This document shows, piece after piece, positions 34,010 through 41,348 of a stretch of 64,000 bases of DNA; the stretch's first letter is position 1, and each line of letters starts with the position of its first letter. Source of the DNA: Glutamicibacter sp002979865. GTDB taxonomy: Bacteria > Actinomycetota > Actinomycetes > Actinomycetales > Micrococcaceae. The position numbers and the translations under genes are program-made. The stretch covers positions 1,550,001 through 1,614,000 of the forward strand of contig NZ_CP188297.1 of assembly GCF_050030965.1 (NCBI RefSeq), read 5' to 3'. The notes under the pieces are model-generated. The model saw only the letters and a list, made by a program, of their open reading frames with translations, was not told the DNA's origin and made no database searches.

Positions 34010-34298
34010 TCCGGTTAGGCGGGTTGAGCCGTTCCCCGCAGCCCTCGACACCGGCAATGCCCGTTCTCTCTCGCCACCCTGAAGACGTGGCAAGATGGCT
34101 GGCAATCTCATGGCCTGCCATCTTGGGCCAGCTGCCCCAGGCATTTGGCGATAACCTCGTCATCAAAGTATCTGTCGCGAGAAACCTTGAACTCGCCATA
34201 TCCGCCACCCGCCTGGGCTGTCGAACAGAACCGCGCAGGTAGCTCATGGATCCTCGCTGCACGCTGGACCGGCCTCGGTTCGTAAGCAAATCAATAAC
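34010..34298. other. Left flank of the accessory island, no recognised gene
   Basis: An open frame at 34024-34242 (contains RHPEDVARWLAISWPAILGQ) has no SD and resembles nothing I know. The DUF4913 frame may extend leftwards into this stretch. It could hold decayed ends of a mobile element. Confidence 0.4.
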
Positions 34299-34853
34299 GT
34301 GGCCACGGCCGCGGTTGATGAAGCCCTAACTGAGGAGCTCTTGGAATCCCTCAGGCAGCGAGCTGTCCAGGCGGCCGTGGCCGCCGTGACCGAACAGGTG
34401 GAGGCCAACGAGGCAGCCGAAGAAGCCCAAGACGACGAGGGCGAGGCTGAACCGGAGGAAACCCTTTACTACGGTTCCGTTGATGAGTTTGTCCGTGAGT
34501 ACCTGCGCAATGTCTATCGCCGGGCGATCAACGGCCGGTCGCGGGTCTGGGCTGCCCGGTGGTGGGAATATGACGAGGCAGTGATCCGTCTGGAAGCGCT
34601 GTGGCGTTCCTGGGAACATCTGCGCATGGACCCCAGCACCGGCATGAGCGTGTGGTGGCGTGACCACGCGGACCACCATATGGCGGTCTTGCTGGACCCG
34701 GATGGGCCGTTTTCCTCGGCAGCGGACACCGACGAAAACAAGTCCAAAAAAGGGCAGCCGTTGCCTTATGCAGCGCCGCCGGAGGGCTTGTTCCCTGACC
34801 AACGTCAAATCCACCTTCCAGTTGTTGAACCTCCAAAAAAATATTTATTCTAG
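34299..34853 (+). CDS. DUF4913 domain protein
   Basis: A 184-aa protein. An acidic Ala/Glu-rich coiled-coil-like N-terminus (EQVEANEAAEEAQDDEGEAEPEE) precedes the DUF4913 core: YYGSVDEFVREYLRNVYRRAINGRSRVWAARWWEYDEAVIRLEALWRSWEHLRMDPSTGMSVWWRDHADHHMAVLLDPDGPF. DUF4913 proteins sit next to conjugation genes on actinobacterial plasmids and ICEs and have no known function. The GTG at 34299 is the first start, but the frame is open upstream (…VRKQINN), so the 5' end may be truncated. Confidence 0.75.
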   Translation: MATAAVDEALTEELLESLRQRAVQAAVAAVTEQVEANEAAEEAQDDEGEAEPEETLYYGSVDEFVREYLRNVYRRAINGRSRVWAARWWEYDEAVIRLEALWRSWEHLRMDPSTGMSVWWRDHADHHMAVLLDPDGPFSSAADTDENKSKKGQPLPYAAPPEGLFPDQRQIHLPVVEPPKKYLF

Positions 34854-34870
34854 TGGGTAAGTTTCTTTGA

Positions 34871-34876
34871 TATAGT
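34871..34876 (+). promoter_or_regulatory. Candidate -10 box TATAGT upstream of the bacteriocin genes
   Basis: TTTGATATAGTAACT contains a good TANNNT box about 190 bases before the precursor ATG. No convincing -35 is visible. Confidence 0.3.
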
Positions 34877-34954
34877 AACTACGACTGATCAGAGACGGAT
34901 CTTGTAGTCGATCTTGACTTCGGTCGTGCAAAGCTCCTGCGCATCAATTTTCAG

Positions 34955-34973
34955 CGCCAAATCTCATTTGGCG
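34955..34973 (+). promoter_or_regulatory. Perfect inverted repeat upstream of the bacteriocin precursor
   Basis: CGCCAAAT-CTC-ATTTGGCG: 8-bp perfect arms, about 90 bases before the precursor ATG in an otherwise empty 210-base gap. It is an operator candidate or a leader hairpin. No regulator gene is present in the locus. Confidence 0.45.
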
Positions 34974-35063
34974 AATGGAACTTGGAAGTTAGGAGCAATA
35001 ACTCAGGGCATGTGAAAATGCGATTCTTCGTGTTTCCACAGGGCCTCAATCAAAAGGAAAAAT

Positions 35064-35366
35064 ATGTCAAGCGTTACCTCAGAAAAGAGCACGGTCCAAG
35101 CGATCTCGGCAGGAAAAGGGATCATCGTACTTGCGGCAGTCACGGCGTCACTCACCATCCTTCTGGTAGCATCCGCTGTAATGCCAGAGGCACTAGTTGC
35201 CTTCTTTGGCTTTACCACGGCCAATGCAACGGCAGCGGCAACAGCAATTCTCGCTGGCATGGATGTTGCGACCGCGGTCTCGCTCTTCGGTGGTGCCACT
35301 GTTATCGGTGGTGCTGCCTTGGCTATGCTCCGCCGCGCTATTGGCAAGAAGGCTCTGGTTAAGTAG
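35064..35366 (+). CDS. Circular bacteriocin precursor (garvicin ML/carnocyclin-like)
   Basis: A 100-aa precursor. A leader of about 43 residues, ending VMPEA, precedes a hydrophobic, glycine- and alanine-rich core beginning LVAFFGFTTANATAAATAIL. The core segment AGMDVATAVSLFGGA is nearly the same as AGMDIATALSLFSGA of garvicin ML as I remember it, and the LVA start matches garvicin ML and carnocyclin A. The C-terminal helix is basic (LRRAIGKKALVK), as in the family. Leader removal before Leu44 and head-to-tail ligation would give a 57-residue ring of four to five helices that permeabilises target membranes. The long leader and the final Lys are unusual. SD AAAGGA precedes the ATG. Confidence 0.85.
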   Translation: MSSVTSEKSTVQAISAGKGIIVLAAVTASLTILLVASAVMPEALVAFFGFTTANATAAATAILAGMDVATAVSLFGGATVIGGAALAMLRRAIGKKALVK

Positions 35367-35374
35367 AAACGATG

Positions 35375-35401
35375 GGCGGACCGACAAGCTGTCGGTCCGC
35401 C
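35375..35401 (+). terminator. Hairpin after the bacteriocin precursor gene
   Basis: GGCGGACCGACA-AGC-TGTCGGTCCGCC is a perfect 12-bp stem nine bases after the precursor stop. With no T run it is more likely a partial terminator or mRNA stabiliser. Either would give more precursor than biosynthetic protein. Confidence 0.55.
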
Positions 35402-35410
35402 TTCGAACCT

Positions 35411-35968
35411 ATGACACATTATTTAAAGGGTCTTTTTGCAAGGCAGCGCTTAGCATTATGCATTGGAGCGTTGCTGTGGCTGGGCGCCGTAGCAGCCGGT
35501 ATTGCAACGGTACCTCTTGAACAAGAGAGTCATTCAGGTTTGGTTCCGGCATCACCTTCATGGGCCCTATGGTGGAGCATATTATCGAACAATGCAATCA
35601 TTGCTCTGCTGGCCTTTGCAGGAATTTTGACCTTCGGCATCATCACGGTGTTGTATGCCCTTGCGTCGGGCTTGCTTTTTGGCCATTTTCTGGCACAGGC
35701 AGTCAACCTCGCTGGCTTGCTCGGCGTTATTCGAGGGGTTGGACCACACGGGATAGTTGAATTTCCGGCCATTATTATCGCGATTTCAGCAGGGATCTCG
35801 CCTCTGGCTTATTTTCTACGGACTGCTCTCGGAGGCAGAAAAGAACCTAGAGAAAACCTGTTTCAGGCCGCACAGGGCGTAATCCTTGATGCGGTCTCCC
35901 TACTTTGCATCTCCCTCCTCATGATCGTTATAGCCGCAACTATAGAAACTTGGGTTACTCTCCTATGA
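35411..35968 (+). CDS. SpoIIM/DUF95-type membrane protein of the bacteriocin locus
   Basis: A 185-aa protein with about five transmembrane helices: TM1 near residues 14-34, then a SpoIIM-like core (WWSILSNNAIIALLAFAGILTFGIITVLYALASGLLFG, GVGPHGIVEFPAIIIAISAG). The PHG--E motif is typical of the DUF95/SpoIIM proteins found in every known circular bacteriocin cluster (As-48C, CclC type), where they are needed for maturation or secretion. The start at 35411 is chosen because an earlier ATG (35372) lies in the hairpin. Its stop overlaps the next ATG (ATGA). Confidence 0.8.
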   Translation: MTHYLKGLFARQRLALCIGALLWLGAVAAGIATVPLEQESHSGLVPASPSWALWWSILSNNAIIALLAFAGILTFGIITVLYALASGLLFGHFLAQAVNLAGLLGVIRGVGPHGIVEFPAIIIAISAGISPLAYFLRTALGGRKEPRENLFQAAQGVILDAVSLLCISLLMIVIAATIETWVTLL

Positions 35969-36522
35969 CACAGAACGACCTTTCCAGCAAAACCTCACTT
36001 CTCAACAGCAGGTTTGCTTGGCCTTTGACTATGCTTCTGATCGGGGTCAGTGTTTTCATGCTGATGGGCAGGTTCGTCGGGGTCTACGAACATGAAGTGT
36101 CGCTGAAGCTACCTGAAGCACAGCCTGCTGAAATTCGACTTGGGGCCGTCACCGCACTTATCACCAGCGCCCTGCTAAACTCCGTAATCCTTGTTTTACT
36201 AACTGCATTTGCCGGTTTCCTCACAGCTCGACTCAATGCGCGTCTTGACGGCGCTGAAACAACCCGCACAACCCGCCGCTCCATTTCGGTAATGGTTGGT
36301 CTGTATGTAGCTTTCAGAAGTCTCGGATGGTACCTAGCCTCAGTCTTCGGAGTCGTCGTGCCGACGATAATGGATTCATTCTTTGAGGCTGATATCTCGG
36401 TGCTGGTGGTCTATTTTGGTGGAGTTCTGCTACTGGCGCGCGAAGGCGGATCGAGAAAATCAGTGTTCATCGTACCCCTGGTTCCAACCGCCTTGTTTGC
36501 GATCGCTTTTTCCGTACTATAA
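35965..36522 (+). CDS. Four- to five-helix membrane protein, bacteriocin locus
   Basis: A 185-aa protein with helices near WPLTMLLIGVSVFMLMGRFV, LITSALLNSVILVLLTAFAGFLTA, ISVMVGLYVAFRSLGWYLAS, VLVVYFGGVLLLA and the C-terminal FIVPLVPTALFAIAFSVL. It is translationally coupled to the SpoIIM-like gene. I do not recognise a family. The position matches the D-type small membrane proteins of circular bacteriocin clusters, so it may act in export or self-protection. Confidence 0.6.
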   Translation: MTQNDLSSKTSLLNSRFAWPLTMLLIGVSVFMLMGRFVGVYEHEVSLKLPEAQPAEIRLGAVTALITSALLNSVILVLLTAFAGFLTARLNARLDGAETTRTTRRSISVMVGLYVAFRSLGWYLASVFGVVVPTIMDSFFEADISVLVVYFGGVLLLAREGGSRKSVFIVPLVPTALFAIAFSVL

Positions 36523-36564
36523 AAATAATAAATCATCTGAACAAAAACCATTAGGGTTTTAAAT

Positions 36565-37023
36565 ATGAATAACGTAATCAAAAAAAATAGAACTCGTAAT
36601 ATTTTTTACGGAGCGCTGATAGCACTTTTCCTAACTGCATGGGGACGAGCCGCAATATATTATACAAACCGTGAAGCTATCCAAGAAATGTCGCGATTGA
36701 GTCCAGTTGTTGCAAATAATAACCGCGACTTCGTTATCTCTATTCAGGACCCTGCCAACATTGCTTGGATCGCAGCTCCAGTCATTGTTACAGTATTGGC
36801 CCTGGTGCCGCTGTTCCTTGGAATTGGGCATCTAGTGCTCATTGGAATTAACGGAGTTATTGGCGCCGTCCTCTTCGCTATCGGAGTTTTCTTTCCAACA
36901 ACGATCTCGTCGAAAATTCTGGCTGCACTATTCCTGGTTGCACTGATAACCGTCGTTTATCTCGTGGTAGCCAAAGCGGATAAAATCATTAGCTCGGGAA
37001 ATGCCCAGCGAAGTTCCGAGTAG
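36565..37023 (+). CDS. Small basic membrane protein, candidate immunity/maturation factor
   Basis: A 152-aa protein with a Lys/Arg-rich N-terminus (NNVIKKNRTRN) and four helices (IFYGALIALFLTAWGRAAIYY, IAWIAAPVIVTVLALVPLFLGIG, VLIGINGVIGAVLFAIGVFF, ILAALFLVALITVVYLVVA). No family is recognised. Immunity proteins of circular bacteriocins are small, hydrophobic and basic, and this is one of two candidates. Codons are markedly A/T-rich. The gene has only a weak SD. Confidence 0.55.
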   Translation: MNNVIKKNRTRNIFYGALIALFLTAWGRAAIYYTNREAIQEMSRLSPVVANNNRDFVISIQDPANIAWIAAPVIVTVLALVPLFLGIGHLVLIGINGVIGAVLFAIGVFFPTTISSKILAALFLVALITVVYLVVAKADKIISSGNAQRSSE

Positions 37024-37042
37024 GAAACAACGAGAACCGACT

Positions 37043-38704
37043 ATGCGTCGCATCAGAAAATTCCCAATAATTGCCGCAGTGCTGGTCTCTGATCGGCGAC
37101 GGCAACTTAATATGTTGAATGGACGTTCACTTCCATTCCGGGTTCAGATCGCGGGCGTTGTGCTCATCATCCTCTGTATCGTTCTTGCCGGAGCAGTCGT
37201 TTTCACTGTTTCCACTCAAGTTGGTAGATTTGCCCCTTTAAACAGCACCACACAGCCCACGTTTCTTCTCATATCGTGGTTCGTGTGGGTGATTCTTCTT
37301 GTCGCGCTTGCTGGGAGTATAGATCCAGAATCAGCAAGAGCAGTTAATGAACCAACTGATGCGGCAGTGCTGAGTTCCTTCGAAGTTCTACGCCGACATT
37401 TGATATGGTCCCGCCTCTTGATCCCCATGATGGCCAGAGTGCTGGGGATGAGCTTATTCTCCTGCTTAGCCTTTGGCCCGTGGTTGGCATCTTCCAACGC
37501 AGGGGTTGAAATGCTCCCTATTGTTTTTGCAGTGCTATTGAGCACCATAGTAGGCGGAAATTGTATTGGAATGGCAGCAACTTTGTTGTTGACTCGATGG
37601 GGCAAGGCGTCAACCATTTCGGTCAGACACATAATAATGACGCCCATTCTGGCAATGCTTCTTGGTACTTGGCTTGGACCCAGCGTCAGACAATTCTCGG
37701 AGACCAGAAACATAGTCGAATCAGGCTACACCGTATTGGCTGAAATCATCGCGTCATCCCGACCAGACTGGTGGGAAGATCTTTTCCAGACTTCGCCAGT
37801 TGCTGTAACAACATACTGCATTGTTCTAACCGGCCTTTCGATCCTTCTTCTTGGCGGTGTGGCGCTGTCGCTGCTCAAAGGCCCTGAGTCTCAAGCTGGA
37901 TTTAAAGTAGATGATGACCAACGAGCCTCATCTCACGTTTCCCTTGCGATGTCCAAAATGTTCAAAAACATTGCTCTGCGTCGGTCCATGGCATTCCGAG
38001 TGCTTGCCAGCGTCATTACCAAGGACGTATTAGCTTGTTTCCGCCAAGATCGGCTCGCGCTCAGAAAGGCCTATCTGACCTTTCTCGGAGGCCTGGCACT
38101 CTTGGGGTCCGGCATCGGGGCTTATCTGTCCCTTGATGGCAGGGCTGTTCTGGATGCTCCATTGATTCTGAGTGGCACTCTTATAACGGCATTCATGGTC
38201 CTCGCGGCCGATGGATCCGTGCAGATTTCAAGTATCGAGGCTGAACGAAACAATTGGCAGATGCTGTGTTTGATGCCACTGACAACACGCCATCTGCGGG
38301 CTACGAAAATCTGCTCCTTTGCAATGGTTACAATCATTATTTCAATGCCGGGAGTGGTCGGAATTGTCTTACTCACATCAGGCCAGACAAGTCAGATGTG
38401 GATTCTTTTGGCAATCTCTACTTCCATCAGTCTTTTAGCAGGGCTCAGTTCGGTTTTGACGCAGGTTCTGTCCCCCCTCACCGAAGCCAACTCCATGCGC
38501 GTTATTGAACGATCACCCGTGGCGGATCTAGTACAACCAATACTTATTTCTTCTGGTGCTGCCGTAGTAATTTCGTGTGTCGCACTTATGCCGTCACCAG
38601 CACTACAGGGACTCGTTGGCTTGGTTCCTCTGGCTTTGACTGTGGTCTTTGTAGTAACACTATTTTTCAAAAACAATAGGGAAGATGTCAAAGTGTATGT
38701 TTAG
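37043..38704 (+). CDS. Large multi-spanning membrane protein, bacteriocin locus
   Basis: A 553-aa protein with about twelve to fourteen hydrophobic segments and a central basic cytoplasmic loop (KMFKNIALRRSMAFRVLASVITKDVLACFRQDRLALRK). It resembles large ABC-2-like permeases, and by place and size the B-type proteins (As-48B, CclB) needed for cyclisation or secretion. Its end overlaps the start of the ATPase gene by 20 bases, so the two are probably one complex. I start at MRRIRKFP; an earlier ATG at 37001 lies inside the previous gene. Confidence 0.65.
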   Translation: MRRIRKFPIIAAVLVSDRRRQLNMLNGRSLPFRVQIAGVVLIILCIVLAGAVVFTVSTQVGRFAPLNSTTQPTFLLISWFVWVILLVALAGSIDPESARAVNEPTDAAVLSSFEVLRRHLIWSRLLIPMMARVLGMSLFSCLAFGPWLASSNAGVEMLPIVFAVLLSTIVGGNCIGMAATLLLTRWGKASTISVRHIIMTPILAMLLGTWLGPSVRQFSETRNIVESGYTVLAEIIASSRPDWWEDLFQTSPVAVTTYCIVLTGLSILLLGGVALSLLKGPESQAGFKVDDDQRASSHVSLAMSKMFKNIALRRSMAFRVLASVITKDVLACFRQDRLALRKAYLTFLGGLALLGSGIGAYLSLDGRAVLDAPLILSGTLITAFMVLAADGSVQISSIEAERNNWQMLCLMPLTTRHLRATKICSFAMVTIIISMPGVVGIVLLTSGQTSQMWILLAISTSISLLAGLSSVLTQVLSPLTEANSMRVIERSPVADLVQPILISSGAAVVISCVALMPSPALQGLVGLVPLALTVVFVVTLFFKNNREDVKVYV

Positions 38705-39371
38705 CCTAAAAAACATCAGCGTCCGTTACGGTGAAAATCTTGCCATAGATGACGTGACGGCAGCGTTCGAACCGGGTGATTTTATCGGTATTTTTGGGCA
38801 TAATGGATCTGGGAAAAGCACCTTACTCAAAGTTATCTCCGGACTTGAGAGGTCCACCTCTGGAAGCATTCTTGTGAATCAACAGGAAATGTCTCAAAAT
38901 ATTCTGAAAAGCCATGCCGTCTTTATTCAAGACAGCCCCGCCCTATACGATTATCTAAGCATCAGGGAGAACGTAGGGTTTGCTTGTTCAATTTGGGGTG
39001 AGGATGTATCAGAAACACTAAATAGACTTCTCTTATTCGGTGTGCAGAGCGATTTTGAAACGTTGGTAAAAAACCTTTCTTTGGGCACCAGAAAAAAGAT
39101 GGGTTACGTGCTATCGACTTTAAAAAAAGGTCCTCTTTTCATACTCGATGAACCCTTTAACGGTTTGGATGCAGAAACCGTTAAGCTGGTTGCCCGCGAT
39201 CTGCGTCTGGCTAAGGAACGGGGAAGAACTGTCGTGATGACCGCCCATGACCCAAGTCCGATCCTCGACTTGCTGGATCGGCAAATTGTCTTGGAATCCG
39301 GGCGGGTACTGGATGACGTTCCGAGACCTTTCAATGGGCCGCTGTCTACTGCAGAATTCCAGGCAAAATGA
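38685..39371 (+). CDS. ABC transporter ATPase of the bacteriocin locus
   Basis: A 228-aa ATPase: Walker A GHNGSGKST, Q-loop FIQDSPALYDYLS, signature LSLGTRKKM, Walker B LFILDEP and H-loop VVMTAHD. It is short, like the T-type ATPases of circular bacteriocin clusters. Overlap with the large membrane protein upstream suggests the pair forms the export/maturation machine. Its stop overlaps the ATG of the second ATPase (ATGA). Confidence 0.85.
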   Translation: MSKCMFSLKNISVRYGENLAIDDVTAAFEPGDFIGIFGHNGSGKSTLLKVISGLERSTSGSILVNQQEMSQNILKSHAVFIQDSPALYDYLSIRENVGFACSIWGEDVSETLNRLLLFGVQSDFETLVKNLSLGTRKKMGYVLSTLKKGPLFILDEPFNGLDAETVKLVARDLRLAKERGRTVVMTAHDPSPILDLLDRQIVLESGRVLDDVPRPFNGPLSTAEFQAK

Positions 39372-40267
39372 TCACCGCATCAGGTTTGACAAAAAGTTTC
39401 GGTGGGAAAAATGTCGTTCGGGAAGTTGACCTAAATGTAGATTCGGGTCAGGTACTAGGATTCATTGGACCCAACGGTTCCGGAAAGACAACAACTCTTC
39501 GCATGTTGGTAGGACTTTGCCGGCCGGATGCCGGCTCTGCTCTACTCAACGGTGTGCCGGTGCCACGGATGACTTCGCCCCTTAAAAGTGTAGGTGTCCT
39601 CATCGATGCCGCTGCACCTTTCCCGGGCAGGACCGCGTTCGAGCATCTATATGCGTCTGCCTTGGCATCTGGGCTTCGACGCTCTAGGGTCTTGGCTGTG
39701 CTTGAAGAAGTCGGCCTGCTGGCAGCCAGAAATACTAAAATTAAACATCTTTCCTTGGGAATGCGGCAAAGGCTGTCCTTGGGTGTGGCTTTCGTGGCGT
39801 CCCCGCGTATTTTGATCCTCGATGAGCCGCTTAATGGGCTGGATCCTGAGGGCATCAGATGGTTTAGGGATCTCGTGAATCAATGGAGGAGCGAGGGGCG
39901 GACGGTACTCATTTCGAGCCATTTGATGAGTGAACTTTCGCCCATAGTAGATAAGGTCGCTGTCATCAAAGACGGTGCAATTGTTTTCCAGGGCTCCGTC
40001 AAGTCTTTGAACAGAGTCGCCGGCGAGCCAGGTTTCATATTACGTTCCGAGGAATCAAAGAGGTTGAGGACAATGTTGGACGGCCTAAACATTGGATGGA
40101 AGGAGCTGGAAAGTGAGACTACTCTGATACAGATGGTGGACATAAAACAGGTCGCGCGGTTAGCTGCGGAGGCATCCATCCCAATGTATGAAATCTGCTG
40201 GACCGAGCCCTCTCTTGAGCAGGCCTATTTCTCTTTAACCACGGGCATGCACAATGCATCCGTCTAA
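39368..40267 (+). CDS. Second ABC ATPase, probable self-protection transporter
   Basis: A 299-aa BcrA-type ATPase: Walker A GPNGSGKTT, signature LSLGMRQRL, Walker B ILILDEP, H-loop LISSHLMSE and a 90-residue C-terminal extension. Lantibiotic and circular bacteriocin producers use such ATPases with a small permease to remove bacteriocin from their own membrane (the EFGH or FGH type accessory transporter). The permease gene starts 14 bases before its end. Confidence 0.85.
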   Translation: MITASGLTKSFGGKNVVREVDLNVDSGQVLGFIGPNGSGKTTTLRMLVGLCRPDAGSALLNGVPVPRMTSPLKSVGVLIDAAAPFPGRTAFEHLYASALASGLRRSRVLAVLEEVGLLAARNTKIKHLSLGMRQRLSLGVAFVASPRILILDEPLNGLDPEGIRWFRDLVNQWRSEGRTVLISSHLMSELSPIVDKVAVIKDGAIVFQGSVKSLNRVAGEPGFILRSEESKRLRTMLDGLNIGWKELESETTLIQMVDIKQVARLAAEASIPMYEICWTEPSLEQAYFSLTTGMHNASV

Positions 40268-41108
40268 GCTAAACATCGGGGCCGAGCCGACTTATCCAAA
40301 GCCTACTACCAGGCAAGCGGCCAAGAAGAATCGGCCGCGGACCGACTGGTCGATAGCTGATTCAAGAAACCTTTTGTACTCCGAGCTCTTCAAGATACTT
40401 ACCTGTAGATCGACAATGGGTGCTGCACTGTTCATCGTCGTCCTGACCGCCGTCATCTCTTGCGGATCAGCCTGGGCTGCTTCCCTTCTCATGATGGGTA
40501 GCAACGAGGTAGGAAACGACCTGCAAACCCACGATTTCCAAACCGCCGGTGTAAGTATCGGTCAAGTAGCAGCCGTGGTGCTCGGCGTACAGGCCTACTG
40601 CACGGATTGCACCGGGCCACATGCTACTGCTTCATTCTGTATCATTTCGCGACGCGCGGTGTTTGTACTGCACAAAGCTGTTACCGTGGGCGCGATAGCT
40701 TTCTGTTCCGGTTTGCTCGCTACCATCATCAGCGCATTCTCAATGGCTCTGGTCTCACCTGATATATCGCCGATACAAGATGGCTTGTCTTATCCAGTGT
40801 TTGGAGCAGCCCTCTATTTTGCGATGGTGTCAATCATAGCCATGAGCGTTTCTGCACTGTTCCAGGGAAACATACTGTCCATGGCGGTAATCTTTGGTTT
40901 CTCCCTTTTTGGTGCCCCAATTTTTTCGCGTTGGCCTGAAACTTCCATTCTCGTGCCGTATTTTCCTGACGTCGCGGGATCACAAATGTTAATCGCTCGG
41001 GAAGGCGTTGCGCTGTCCCCCGTACTAGGCGGTACCGTGATGGCTGCCTGGACTTTGGCGCTGTTGATAGCGGGGATCGTTCGGCAAAGGTTTACCAACA
41101 TATCTTAA
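40254..41108 (+). CDS. ABC-2 permease partner of the second ATPase
   Basis: A 284-aa protein: a hydrophilic, basic N-terminus of about 40 residues, then NLLYSELFKILTCRSTMGAALFIVVLTAVI (the usual start of ABC-2 permeases that export lantibiotics or lipids) and about five further helices. It overlaps the ATPase gene and is the last gene of the island operon. A short CTDCTGPHATA stretch replaces the usual E-T-G coupling segment, so the domain is somewhat degenerate there. Confidence 0.8.
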   Translation: MHPSKLNIGAEPTYPKPTTRQAAKKNRPRTDWSIADSRNLLYSELFKILTCRSTMGAALFIVVLTAVISCGSAWAASLLMMGSNEVGNDLQTHDFQTAGVSIGQVAAVVLGVQAYCTDCTGPHATASFCIISRRAVFVLHKAVTVGAIAFCSGLLATIISAFSMALVSPDISPIQDGLSYPVFGAALYFAMVSIIAMSVSALFQGNILSMAVIFGFSLFGAPIFSRWPETSILVPYFPDVAGSQMLIAREGVALSPVLGGTVMAAWTLALLIAGIVRQRFTNIS

Positions 41109-41156
41109 AGTTAAGTCCGTGAACCTGCAGGTAGGCATCGACCATCTTTTGATAAA

Positions 41157-41222
41157 CGCAGAGTGGCAGCGAATTGCCGGCAACCCTCGGATGGGGTTTC
41201 CGAGCCATGCAAAGGCTGCGCA
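41157..41222 (+). promoter_or_regulatory. Structured RNA-like element with a SAM-riboswitch-like core
   Basis: CGCAG (41158-41162) pairs with CTGCG (41217-41221). Inside are GGCA-GCGAAT-TGCC, CGGCAACCCTC and AACCC/GGGTT, and CTCGGA can pair with TCCGAG. CGGCAACCCTC…GGGGT is also the core of the riboswitch at 33233-33314. No clear gene follows within reach (only a 27-codon ORF at 41231), so it may be a riboswitch remnant or an unrelated structure. Confidence 0.3.
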
Positions 41223-41348
41223 TCACAAATGAAACCGGCGCTTTATGGGGTCTTCACTGGCGCGCGTCGCGGACGCGAAGTGGCGAGAGTGCGCCGGCAG
41301 CCCAGTCGCTGATCCAGGTTCGCCCGCCGAGTCGTTGCACACATTAAG

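Larger units (their letters stand above)
34010..41230. mobile_element. Accessory island with circular bacteriocin locus
   Basis: Between the flavin reductase terminator and the dnaB upstream region the sequence becomes visibly AT-richer with many rare-looking A/T-ending codons (clear at 35-41 kb, for example 36530-36700). It starts with a DUF4913 gene, common on actinobacterial plasmids and integrative elements, and continues with eight bacteriocin genes. No integrase, transposase or clear flanking direct repeat was found, so it is called an island by composition and content only. Confidence 0.5.

Noticed and set aside
34024..34242. A 72-codon frame at the left of the island
   Set aside because: No SD, no recognised family, and a competing frame on the other strand; described as gap content only.
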